A DNA stretch of 64,000 bases, taken from positions 2,778,001-2,842,000 of the forward strand of contig NC_046360.1 of assembly GCF_004027225.2 (NCBI RefSeq). Direction: 5' to 3'. Below are positions 47,481 through 59,700 of this stretch, in pieces. This DNA comes from Strigops habroptila (lineage: Eukaryota; Chordata; Aves; Psittaciformes; Psittacidae). Numbering within the stretch: the first letter of the stretch is position 1; each line of letters begins with the position of its first letter. The notes beneath the pieces are model-generated. The model searched no databases. It saw only the letters and a program-made list of their open reading frames with translations, and was not told where the DNA came from. A program made the position numbers and the translations under genes.

Positions 47481-50400
47481 TTGTGCACGCAGCTGTATTG
47501 CATGTTTGGGTTCAGGTTTTGTTCAATCTCTGTCTTGCCACCTTAATTATTTCCTCCCGGAGCTGTTTATGAAATCGTCTGCGCGATGCATGCGCTTTCC
47601 TCTCATTTATTTTCCTCTTTATTTCCTCCCTCCCCCCGGACAATGTGTTTGTGTTTTGTTTTGTTTTCTAGCGCTCTATTGGCAGAAGGCGGTACGATGA
47701 GAACGAGGATCTCTCGGACGTGGAGGAAATTGTCAGCATCAGGAGTTTCAATTTGGAAGAGAAATTAAAGAGCAAACTGTATCACGGGGATTTCGTGCAT
47801 GCCATGGACGGGAAAGGTAACTGCCGGGCCGGGGGCCGGGGCTCCCCCCGCCCCGCTCCGCTCCCGGAGCCTCCACGTGTAGCTCCGAGCCTGGGTTCGT
47901 ATTTCGCGCCCGCGCCCCCTGCCCGGGGATCCGGTGACGACGCCGGGGGGGCGTCTGCTGCTGCACCGGGGCCCTGCAGCCCGCCCCGCCATGGGGCCGC
48001 CCCGTGTGTCCCCGTTCCCCCCGCTCCCGCACAGCGGTTGTTGCCCCGACACGGTGCTGGGGAGGCGGCGTGAATCCCCCGCTGCCGTGACCCCGCGCAC
48101 CGCCGGGATGCTCAGGAATTAGGTCCTGGCAAAGGAGAGGCTGCAACCCCAGCCCCCCGCTTCGCTGGAGGTGATTCCCGCTCCCCCTGCGCTCCTGCTG
48201 AATCCTCTTGCAGGATGCAAAGGATGTTCGCCTGGGTCGGAGACTAAAGTCAACCCCTTCTTTGTGTTCCTATCGTATGTTAAATGATAACGGGATTTGT
48301 TTTGCTTAGGTGATTTAAATTGCGGAGCGCTAGCAAAGGCAGCGTGGTTGCCTGGCAGGGAACAGGAGAGCTTTGCCCAGGAATCAAACAGGACCGGGAG
48401 GTTTGCAGGTCACCTTTATTTACTGCAGCATTGCTGACACGGCTCCTGATTCCCAGATGGCCTTAACCAAAATTCGGCCTTCCCGAGGGCTTTCTCAGGA
48501 AAGAGGAGTCGTGGCTGTAATCCTCCTGCAATGGCTCTAACGGGGGAGCCACTAATCTAGTTTAGAAAATTTCCTTTTCTCCCTTAGGCTTCGTTTTGCA
48601 TGAGCATTTTAAGCTCCTTTTAGAAAAGTTAATGTGGTGGAGAAATTAAATACCTATCTTACTGAGGAAGGTATTTGTTTAGGAGATAAGCTCAACCCTG
48701 ACCCCTCTTCCTCCAAACAAAACACAAACACCTATTTTTTTGAGCTGGAAAATGTTAATTAGTTTTCCAGAAAATGATGGAGTTCTACCCTCACCTTCCA
48801 AATACTCAGTGGTTGCCATTGCTGCACTAACTGTAGTACAACCCGCAGCTTCCCTCTCGCAGCAGCTCTCAAATCTTAGGGTTGCCTTCTCCTTTCTAGG
48901 GAACTTGAAAATAAATGAGTGTCTTTTGTTAGTTTGTTGTGGTCTGGGTCTGCTTTGTTCGGCCCCACAAGGGATTTAGGCGCTTTGTTGGAGCATTAGG
49001 AAGAAAGGCTCTGCCTTCCTAGTTGCTCTGCCTTGAGTTTTACTATTGGTTTATTTTTTGCTATATATCCAAGAATTGAATTTAGGCACCACAATGACAG
49101 TGGTTAGTAAGAATGAAACAGTTCATGTGCACACATGGAGTTGGTTGAGCCATATATTTATTTTCATTTCCCGTATTCTTGTTTTATTTTTAATGATAAC
49201 TGATGTATTTTGTTGCTAGGAATGTGGTTGGAGGTTTTTCCTCGAGGTGCTGCCAGGCAGTGGTGTGATTTTTGGCTTGAAGGCAGTTTGTCAGAGCTAC
49301 TTGTTCGCTCCAGCTGCCTCTGCTCCTTCCATCCAGCTTCTTAATGTTTGTTGACTTTCTGACTTGGATGAGTGTCCTTAAGAAAATATCTGGTTTATTT
49401 ATTTGCTTACCTAAAGGCAGTAGTTTAATGCCTCTGGGAAAGGAAGAGTCCTCTAGTACAGAAGTATTTATTTGCTAACCTTAGTTAATTGGAGGATTCA
49501 TTACACTTATTTTGAGACTAGTAGCAATAAAGTTGCCATCATTTTAATGGCTTTGTAAATGGATAATTACAGCGCTCTGATTTGCTAACTCTAAGTAGGA
49601 ATATTATATCCCTACTTGTCATAATTACTAACTGAATACAGCAAAGAAAAAGTTGTAAAAATAGAGGGAAATACATCTGCAGGCGTGGAAGCTGAGCCTC
49701 TGTATCCCCTGTTTCTATCAGTATGGGGTTTATAGCAGAGAAAACCACTGACACAAGCTCAGGTCTGAGGTTCTTGCCTCTCCCTGGAAGTTTGTATGTT
49801 GCTGGCTGAATTTGGGGAAGTTAAACTACTTGTGTGTACCTGAATATCCTACATAAAGCGTGTGGTGTATTTCACACAGTGTAGAATATGTTGAAGTGCT
49901 GAAGAGTCAGGCAGTGTTTTCCATTTTAAGGCAGCGTATGGATGCCATAGAAAAGTCATTTTTTCCTGTAAGAATGGGGGAATAGCAGAACCATAGAAAC
50001 CTACGTGGCCACTGCAGGAATTCCTCTTCTCTCTGTGGCACAAGGCTCCAAAGGGAGCGAGGGGTTTTGTAGGCACAGCTCACCCAAATCGCTGCCTTGT
50101 AACTTCCTCTCTAATCCCCAAATCACTGCCATTGTATCAGATAGTTGCATAAAGAAGTCCCCAGGCAAGGCCAGTTCTGTGTAATCCTCAGTGAAGCAAC
50201 AAGGTGATACTGGGCAGTGTTAACATAACACATTTACGTTTAACTTTCAGTTTTGATTGTGTGTTATACTGTGGCTCCCCCCCAAATTGTTCATTTTTCA
50301 CTGTCTTCCCAAGTGTTAGAAGCTGTATAAGATTCCTGCAGTTATGTTTTTGATTAATTACAAAGTACCCTGTGGAAAGTTAGGGTAACCCTCACATAAA

Positions 50401-53400
50401 AAGAGATTTCTGTGTTCATGCAATCAGGGCATTCTGCTCTACACAGCTAATGCTCACATGGCTTTTTCCTAAACAGAAATGTACACCTTAAAATGCATAA
50501 ACGTCAATATTCAGTTTCAACTACACATTTGCCCCCAAAGCCCCAGGCTGATGTGCAGTCATTTACTTACTATCTTTTAACTGTTGATTTGGTATTTCAT
50601 TGAGGGTTTCAGCCCAGACCTTAATTGACAAACTCTGAGTGGATTCTGTTTTCTGTGCATCAGTGCACAGGAAAAATGGTGAGCAGCTGGGAGAGCATTG
50701 TCTGTCATCTGGTTTCCGCTTTGGCCCTAAAATATGCATTCTCTTTCTGTTTTCCTTTAGCTGGTAGTGGAGTTCTTTAGTGAGAAAAGGGAAATGGGGA
50801 GTGTTTTGAGGAAATGGAACGTGAGGTGCTAATGCTGTTGTAATTGATGTTGGCTTTTTTTTATTCATTATTCAAACAGATTTTACTTTTGAGTATGTGC
50901 AAAGAGAAGCTCTCAGAGTTCCCCTGATCTTCAGAAATAAGGATGGACTGGGAATTAAGTAAGTTACAACCAAGTCTTGATGATTAATAAATGCTTTTAT
51001 AAAATAACCATTATGCTTTCCACTTGTATGTGGTATTTCTTTTGATGATCTCAAAATGCATTGCAATTAGTAAGACTGTCAGCACCCTGGAGAAGAGGAA
51101 TGATTATTTTCCGCTTATAAACAAGCAGATAATGAGGTCTCTAAAAGTTAAGTGCAGACAGCGTGGTACTACACAATCAAAACCAACTCACTGATGAAGG
51201 TTAGGAATGAAATTCAAAGGTTCTTGCATGCAATCCAGGCTGGAATGACACAAGAGCCTTCCTTCAATTTTTGACTTCTCAATTGTTTGGTGTGTTACAG
51301 GTGGAATGTCTAATGGTGTCTGGTGCTTTCCATGATAATTGCTCTCTTCAGAATGTTACAGCTTTGTAAATATTTAATTCTGTCTGGTTAAGATGTGGCA
51401 TTATTAGAATCTTTTTGAAGTTGTGTTTTGTTAATATCCAGTCATAAAGGATTTGGTATTTTAATAAGAGAATCCTGCAAGTTTCTTTGTAGAAGTGACA
51501 ATGTCTGAGGAAGAAATATTACAATGATGTACTTTATCAGCCACACAATGCAGAGTTTAGATAAATGGTCCTTGATGTCTTTGGAAATTAGGACTCTGTA
51601 ACTGATTCTATCTGAAAGACAGAAAATGAATTTTCTGAAAGCATAGTTACTTTGCTGGAACAGCTCAAAGTTTAGGGCACTGATGAGTCCCAGTTCTGAA
51701 ATCAAAAAGAATCAAGGCACCCCAATATAACTTGAGGAGAGGAAGAGAAGAAGCAGTGTTTGGGGTATTTGACAGGCATGTGTCAAATATTTTACTATGC
51801 TGTGTAATGCTTCTCGTGATATAGTAAAATAGTTTTATATGTTGGACTCTGACCAAGAAGCGCTTACAGGCACTCAGGAGTAGTTACAGTGATGTTCATT
51901 TTGTTGTACTGGGATATATTTTCCCTTGGAACTTAGAGCTCCTCCTGCAGACACAAACGTTACTGGGCCTCAGCTCCTGAAACACTGTAGATGTTGCACA
52001 AGATCCTTCAAAACATACCTTGTTTTTTGATGTCCATAGAGCTCATAATTCAGGGTTCTGTAGTGAGGCACTTTCACTGTAGACATTTCAACTCTCAGAT
52101 CTCAGCTCACACATTACCATTTGTTTCCCTATTGTTCCTGTGCCCGAAATCTGGAGAGCTTCCACCCAGCACTCCCCTCAACTTGGGTAGCTGTGTGCTT
52201 TCATTGAAGCCTCCAGATGTGATACTTATTTTGGAGAGTGGTGTTTGGTCTTTCTTGATCCAGGGATTGAGAGACTCCTCAACGGGATCATGTAGTGAGT
52301 AGTTTGATTTTTTGTGTCATGTGTCGGTTTGTTTCTCTTCAAGATGTGTTGCTTTTAGATGCATTTGCAGTCAGCAGTCCTATTCCTCTTCCTTCTTGGA
52401 AGCCACCAGTAATGTTCGTTAAGACCTTGACGAAGGGGAGGATTTGGCTGTGTACCTGCCTTAGGTTCTGAGCCATGCGTACAGACAGGCCAGGTTGTAT
52501 CCACTGCTGTGTTTTACTGAGGCAAAAAACCAGGACCTGTCTTCAAATGCTAATGTATGAATCCATGTATAGATGACCACACCTCAAAGAAGACCATTGA
52601 CAAGCAGGTACCTTTCTTTGTAAGCGTTAGCAAGGCAGTCAAATAAATAGCAGTTTTGGGGCACACATTGGAAGTGAAGGAGTAGCAAGGCTGAGTGCTG
52701 ATGCCTTCATTTCCAGTTGGAGATCTGCAGCTCTGGCAGTTAGGATAAAGCATCTTTCGAATTCTGAATTGGGTTGTGATGTGGTGGAAGAAGAGTGAAT
52801 GTTAATCCACAGCAAGAGTTTTGGAGTCACTTACCCGACTCTCTGTCACATGCTAATGCTTTGGATAGTGAAGGAGAAATACGTGTTTCAGTTTGCTGTG
52901 ATCAGCAGCCCAGCTGAACTAGCCAGATTTTCAGTTTCCTATTGACTGCTGGAGTCTTTCTCATGCTATTCTGACATCCTTCCTCCTTTCTAGGGCTGTT
53001 TCCCTTTCTCCCTTTTATGAACCGTCCACACATCATGTGCAACTTCTTCCTTTAGCTGGAGTTCACTGTCAAGAGGAGAGAGTGAAAATATTGAAGCTTT
53101 TTTTTTCTCTTCTTCTAAGGATATTTTTGATGACTTAGTATGATGGCAAAAGTGAGAGCAAATTTCATCTGATACATGAGCTTTTTGTGGTTCCTGTGTG
53201 GAATCAGTTGAATTCTCCATTTCACAGTTAACTGGGTGAATTGTTTTTGTATTTCCATTCTGTGCTGAATCATTCAATACTGGCTGCTCCGGGGAATTCA
53301 AACACGAGACTTTGTAGCTCAGTAATCTCTTATGGACCATTCTAATATTTTTTATTTAAATGAGCATGACTAGTTTGAAATGATGTTGTAAAGGAATTGT

Positions 53401-56400
53401 AGGCACTTGGGCATAAATGCCACTAGAATGAGAGAAGGTTGGAAACACAGTTTATGTGTATTTTAAGTGACAGAAGTGAAATGCATGAGCAAACTTCCCT
53501 ATTTGGCACTCTGCAGGATAACATGATTTAATTTTATTTACATTTCCACTTCTTACATGTATCTATCAAACGTAGCTGACATGCAATACAGGAGTTGTGT
53601 GGATGTGTGGATACATAAATTCTGTGTGCATTGTATTCCAGCGAGATCAAAGCAATATTGACACCTGCATAAGTGATCCAAAACGTTGAGAGCCTTTAGT
53701 CTCATCATCCTGACGCTTACTGCTTGAATTAAGGGATGTCATAGCCTGCTGTGTTCCATCACTAGAGCAAGACTAGACAGTTTGCCTCTGGATCAGTCAT
53801 TTACTGATGAGACTTGGGAACCACTTCAGGCTCTGGAGGACATTATGTTTTACTGGGTCTTTTCTAGCACTGCTGGCTTGTCCAGAGGAGGCCGTGTGTG
53901 TCATCTACCATAGATGAGGTGATCCACATACATGTAGGGTGCCTTTTGAGGCGCAGTGGTCTGTAAAACATATGATACAAGATGATTTTTAGACTTGTGA
54001 TGTTTTGAATAACCAATGATTTGCAGCTTCTACTCCTGTTTGCTGTTAAGCAGTCAGCTTGCACGTCTGTGCCTGGCAGATGTACAAAGCATAGCTGAAC
54101 ATTTTGGTTGCTGTGCTTGGAGATACTCTGAAATGGCAAGAAATGAGATGAATGGGGAGAAATTACAATGCAACTTTGAAAATTGCTTTTCCTTGTATTT
54201 CTGACCATCATGAGCTGTGGCTGTGGCTGGAAGCAGGGAAATCCACTTGTGATCTCGTAGCAGAAGAGGAGCTGCTTTGCTCAGAGGGTTGTTTGCCTCT
54301 TGGAGAGAGAATGTTGTTTGGAGAGATGTCTCTCTTAGCTGAACAGTGGTCATCTTGCATTGTACTGTGGTTAATCAGCTATGTCTGCCAGCCAGAGTTC
54401 ATCCTCATTAGGATCTGAATAGGAGACTTCTTTAAACATTTACTAAAATGCAGGTTTGCACCCAGTGCACGCCAAAGCCTTTGCATTTCTGTTCTATTTG
54501 AGGCAACATGATTTGTGTGTAACAAGATGCTGAAAATCTCAAATGTAGTCAGTCATACTTTGGTGTGAAGTCCCCCTGCTATGCTATTCTTCACCTATAT
54601 TTTATGACATATGAAATCTTTGGAAGCATTCAGAGTGTTTTTACACGAGATGCATTTGCCTGAAAATTGCATAACAGTGAAAAAACATCTCAATTCTTGC
54701 ACTGTTGATATTCTGGATTCATATGCAGAAAACCAAACCAACACTTACTGATCAGAATAAGATTGGTGACATTAAAAAAAAAACCAACAATTTTTGGCCA
54801 TCATAGGGCTGAAGCAAACCAGCCCTGAATGTGTGAGAGTGTGGCAGTAATACTGGGGGGGGCCTGGAGATTTAGAACTAGAGTCACTTCTGGTCTCAAC
54901 AGCCATCAGAATGGGTGTGAATTAAAGGTGGGCCTCCCAAGGCAACCCAAGTGCAAAATGGGTTCTTGTGCTTGAAACCTGCTGTGCTCATGCCTGAGAT
55001 TCTTCCCTGGGTGTATCTTTCTCTAATGTATCATACATCCTGAGACTGCAGAGAAGAAAAAGGTTATGCCAAGTGTGCTCTCCAAAGAGCTACCCATGCA
55101 ATTTCATTGTTAGGATTGGTTTCTTCCAGTTTGAGTAGTGTTTATTGCTGCATTTGCTTGTATGCATCTGGCTTAGGGTCATCGTATATCTTGGTTGTAG
55201 TAATCTTGTCTTGATTTTACTTTGATTTGTACAGATGTGAAAAAGATTGCCCATAGTAATTGTTCTACGTGTCTGACCCAAAATAGAGGCAAGCTGTGTC
55301 ATCTGAAGATAAGCCTTGCATATTTTGCTCACCCACAAACAGTTCCTCCTTCCCCTACTTCTGACTTTCTAGTGCTTAGAAAAGAAAGATGAGCTCTGAA
55401 TGAACCCTGAAGGTCAGTAGATTCAGGCTGTTTCATTCCAGCAAGGGAGTGAATTCCAAAGCTGTGGGGCCCTCGAGCTAAATGCAAAGATGTGAGGGTT
55501 GGCAGAGAACTAACAAAAGATATTGTCCAGCCTCCGCATCCCACCGGAGGAAGGTGATAAGGATAAAAGAAAGTGGACAAACAGAATCTGGCAAATAGGC
55601 CTCACGTTATATGTGTGCCAGCAAATGCATTTTTGAGCTTACATTTCAGTGTTTTCTTAATAGTAAAAACTGTTGCTCTGTAAGTTTGCCTCTGGGCTGG
55701 ATCGTTCTGATTTCTAACTGGATTATGTCACAAGTCCTTTATGAGCAGAAGCAGTGTAAGAGGGATACAGCACCAACTGGCAGGTCCCACAGGGCTGGGT
55801 TTTGTTCCAGTTCCTTAGTCAGGTTTTGTGTGATGTGGTGGGAAATGCTGTCAGGAAGAGGAAATCAGTCAGCTTTAAAACCCCACTGTTGGTTTTGTTC
55901 TCTTTTTCAGTCCAATCTATCTGTTGTAGAATTTTACTCTCTCTACCTGACATATAAAACTCACTCATTTGATGTACTGGGCTATTGTCTAATTACATTA
56001 AACCCTAATCCATTGCCTGGTAGAAGGGATTGCATAAATGCATCAACACGGGCAAACCAATTATGCTGCCATTTAATTTAGCTCTACATTAGCCCAAATT
56101 GAATTGAACAAGAGTTTCCCTATCCATCCAGTACAGCCAGGTTGTCTTCTGCCAGACAAGGAAGTTTGGAATAGGTATGAAAACAAATGGGCTTTAATTC
56201 ATTATTTTTTACATGATATTTTCAAGCAGTGAATCCAACCTGTGCTGATGTGACTTTGAACAAATTTGTCTTAAGCTCTATCTATGCCTCACTTTGTATC
56301 CACTGGCAAATGTGCTGATGTTCACCTCAGGATACACGTGAGGCACCACCAGTTGCAAACCACTGAGTTGCTCAGCAGGGACAGGCTCTAAAGGTTTAGG

Positions 56401-56752
56401 ATTTTATTGAAATCACCCTCAAAGCTTTCCTTTCCCTCCCACTCCAGTGCTGTTAGTGCTTGAAAAGACACCTCTTCTCCTCTTTCATTACGAGTAGAGA
56501 AACTTTTGTACACTTGCCAATGCAAAGATGTTATGTATGTTGTTAAAACTCACACTGTCCACACTTCAGCGAGGCCTTGCTTGATTCCACCTACTGCACT
56601 GTGGACAAAGGGCACTATACCTTTATTTCTCTTTTATTATGGTAAAGAAAGTGTACCCATACTTATCCTGACAGTATTTAACATTGCTTTCTTTGCTAAT
56701 TACAGAATGCCTGACCCGGATTTCACCGTCAGAGATGTGAAGCTATTAGTGG
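46579..56752 (+). CDS. KDM2B: KDM2B, lysine demethylase 2B, first four exons (continues beyond right edge)
   Basis: Exons 46579-46611, 47672-47816, 50880-50958 and 56706-56752 join in frame to 101 codons plus one base. The product starts [11 protein letters not shown], then [19 protein letters not shown], the [20 protein letters not shown] block, [19 protein letters not shown] and [17 protein letters not shown]. This is the N-terminus ahead of the JmjC domain. KDM2B is a nuclear JmjC H3K36 demethylase whose CXXC finger binds unmethylated CpG DNA and recruits the PRC1.1 Polycomb complex. Those domains are encoded by exons outside the window. [11 protein letters not shown] and HGDFVHAM distinguish it from KDM2A. 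The first exon matches the shorter mammalian isoform beginning MEAEKDSGRRL, as I recall it. Confidence 0.96.
46612..47671 (+). other. KDM2B intron 1
   Basis: A 1.06-kb GC-rich intron within the CpG island. No other element is seen. Confidence 0.8.
47672..47816 (+). CDS. KDM2B: KDM2B coding exon 2
   Basis: A TTTTGTTTTCTAG acceptor precedes 48 codons: [36 protein letters not shown] and [12 protein letters not shown]. One base remains before donor GTAACT. Confidence 0.95.
47817..50879 (+). other. KDM2B intron 2
   Basis: A 3.1-kb intron. The first 350 bp are GC-rich and the rest is AT-rich with nothing recognised. Confidence 0.85.
50880..50958 (+). CDS. KDM2B: KDM2B coding exon 3
   Basis: The acceptor TTCAAACAG is followed by two bases completing Asp, then [20 protein letters not shown] and DGLGI. 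Two bases (AA) remain before donor GTAAGT. Confidence 0.95.
50959..56705 (+). other. KDM2B intron 3
   Basis: A 5.7-kb intron, AT-rich, without recognised repeats or genes. Confidence 0.85.
56706..56752 (+). CDS. KDM2B: KDM2B coding exon 4
   Basis: The acceptor GCTAATTACAG is followed by one base completing Lys and [15 protein letters not shown]. One base remains before donor GTAAGT. The MPDPDFTV motif is shared by KDM2A and KDM2B. The next exon was not found in the remaining 7.2 kb. Confidence 0.95.
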
Positions 56753-59700
56753 GTAAGTTATTTTGAATGCGCTGGATTAACTCCATACAGAATAGAATTG
56801 CTTTGAAATACTTGTCCAGTTGTGTTTGTAGACATTTGTGATAACTCTCAGAACCCGGGAGAAGGCATGGAGAAGCAATTTGTAAATGAAAAAGGCTGGG
56901 AGAACCCTCATTAGTCCTTGTGCTGCCTGGACTCTGAGCTCATGCTGGATAATTGCCTAGTTGAAAGAGAGGGAATGCTTTTGCTCTTAACAGGTGTCCT
57001 ACATACACTTTTGTGATCCTGGAAAGCAGCAGCTCTATTGATCGAATTCCTGTTTTTTTTCTTTAACTGTTGTAGAGCATCTGTTTGCAAAAGGTATGAC
57101 TGGAGCTGTATCACCTTGTGCCTGTGCTCCCCCACAGCCTTTATCAGTGTCAGGTCAGTGTTTTGAGGGAAGGCTGTGAGAGAGACTGAGCACAGAGCTT
57201 TACAAACTGCCTGCCTTTGTGCTAAGACACAAACCAGAGGAGTGGTGACTGTAATCATCAAGTGTTTCCTAGCAATTTTTGCAAGAGAAATTCTTCTTCG
57301 ACTCTAAGAAAAGCTACATTTTGAGTAGGAGATTTGTACTGTGTGTTTCTTTGAAATCTGCTTTTCCTGAAGATGGATGTGTTATTCAATGTTTGTCTGA
57401 AATCGTTACTGAATAGCGATACTGAGCTCTGTGAAGCCGTCGCTGTGGAGCTGGCTGAGGTTTGGATGTGGTAACTGCAGCCCTTCACTGAGATGTTTAA
57501 TTGCATTCTTGCTGGTTAGAATTTACCTGTGTTGTGGCAGGAGTTGAAGCTTTTAAAATAACCCAATTGCTGCATTCTGAAAGGCAAACTTTAGAAAATT
57601 GCTCTGGAGTTTAATGATCAATGGGAATATCAAGTCTGGAAAAGATGTAAAGAAAAACAAGGGAGAGGAACTTGTGCCTCATTTCTGCTCGCTTGGGGTT
57701 ATCTGTGAGAGAGGGGTTATCTCTGATAACCTTCCTTCACAAACAAAACCTGGCAATGTTGCTTGATTTATGGCCATTTATAAGGGATAAAAAAGCCCCA
57801 AACCTCTTTGCAAGAAAATGTTAGGGAAGTGGGGTGAGAAATGCTATTTCTGTTGGTCAATCTGCACTTAAATTAGGTAATAGGAGAGTATTTGAAAGTG
57901 CGAAATGTTACTGATGTGCTAAATACCAGAGCGTAGGTACAAAATATCTCCTTTTGCTGCGGAGGAGCCTTGTCATTACCTGGACCCTGTTTGAAATGTT
58001 CTGTGAATTTGTTCCAGAGCTGATGAACTGCCGTTTCTGTTCTGAAGCTGCTGAAGTCGAGGGCCTGACTTTGAGATGTTTTGGAACAGTGTGGTGTTGC
58101 ATAACAACATTGTTTTTCCTGTGTAACAGTCAAAGTGTGGGAGTTGCGTTTCCTCAAGATTGATGTCCTATGGAGCATTAGGGGGGAGGAGATTCCTGTG
58201 AACAGGGCCAGGATATTTGTAAATTAATTTAGGTTTATAAAACAATAGAGCAGAAATAACACTTTGAGCTTACCTTTAATGTAAACGTGTGTGTCTCACA
58301 GCTGCTTCAGCAATCCATGGATGTGTTCTTGGCCAGATTCTGCACGTCATGGGTCTTTTTTTATTGTGTTTGGGCAAAAAGCCCTTTGAAGTCATTGTGC
58401 TGAGCCTGTGGTGTGGTCAAGAACATTGTCACCTGCTCTTTTTTTTTGCTACAGTTGATGACTTCTGGCAGCACAGGTGGAAACTGGTTCAAAAGAGCTA
58501 AAATATTTGGGAAGTGGACTGTAAGTTATACCTGAAAATCGTGATTCTTATGGCAAATCGTTTCTGTTGCTGCTGGATTTGAGCTGTGTGTAACAGCCAC
58601 ATTGACACTGAGAGCACATGGAGCAGTTCCTGTCTCTGTGCCAAACTTCTAAATTACCTACTAGTGACTCCAGGAAAACTGGTGAGCAGTTGCATATCAT
58701 TGCTGATATATATGTTACACTTGCAATCACAGAATCCTAAAATGGTTTGGGTTGGAAGGGACCTTAAAGCTCATCCATGTCCAACCCTCTGCTATGGGCA
58801 GGGACACCTTCCACTAGACCAGGTTGATCCAAGCCCTGTCCAACCTGGCCTTGAACACTGCCAGGCCAGTCTAAGATTCAAATAAAGCAGATGAGAAGTC
58901 TTGTCCTATCGGTGTACCCTGTGAATTCTCTCTGCTTAGTTTTGGTGGACTCCTCAGATCTTGCCTGAACCTCCAGGAATCTTCCGCCTTTCTGAAGCCC
59001 CATGTTTTCCAAACTTATTCAAGGCCTTGCTGAACCTGGGAAGGGGTTGATGTTTTGTGAATGTGAAAAGGAATGATCATAACTCTGCATCTGAATGTGT
59101 GTGGGAGTTGAGAGAGAACATAGCTCAAAAAATGTTGTGTTCTGTGTAAGCTTGTTGGGTTTTTGGTGCTCATCGTTACAGCATGCTGCTGCTATTTAAA
59201 CCTATCATTTGTTCTCTTTTCAAATCAGGGAAACATATTTATTATAGAACATTTCAAAGAGAAGGTGCTGGGTTTTTCCAAAGCACATCAATTCCATAGG
59301 AAGTCACTGAGCCTTTGGTCTTGAGTTCTTCTGAAATCTTCCTTGCTGTTTCTAACATGATTGTTCTGTCATCTCCATATTTGAGTACCTGTAAGTCAGG
59401 AGGAAATAACAATTGGTAGCCTGGTTCTTTTCATCTCCCTTGGAAAGCTCTAGTCTGTGGCAATAATAATGAGAAAAGAAAGGTGGGGGGTTTGGTCCTT
59501 GTTTGTGATTCCTTGGGTTTAGGTGTCTATTTTTTTAGTGTTTCATCAGACTTCCAAGGCAACATTGCCATTGCTGGTGTTAATTGTTAAACAAATGCAG
59601 AGACCAGCTGTGATTTAGTCTGGTGATGTTTGTGACCTACTGCTTATGACTTGCATGTTAGTGTGCATGAATGTGCACCAACGTGTGGTGTGTTGGATGA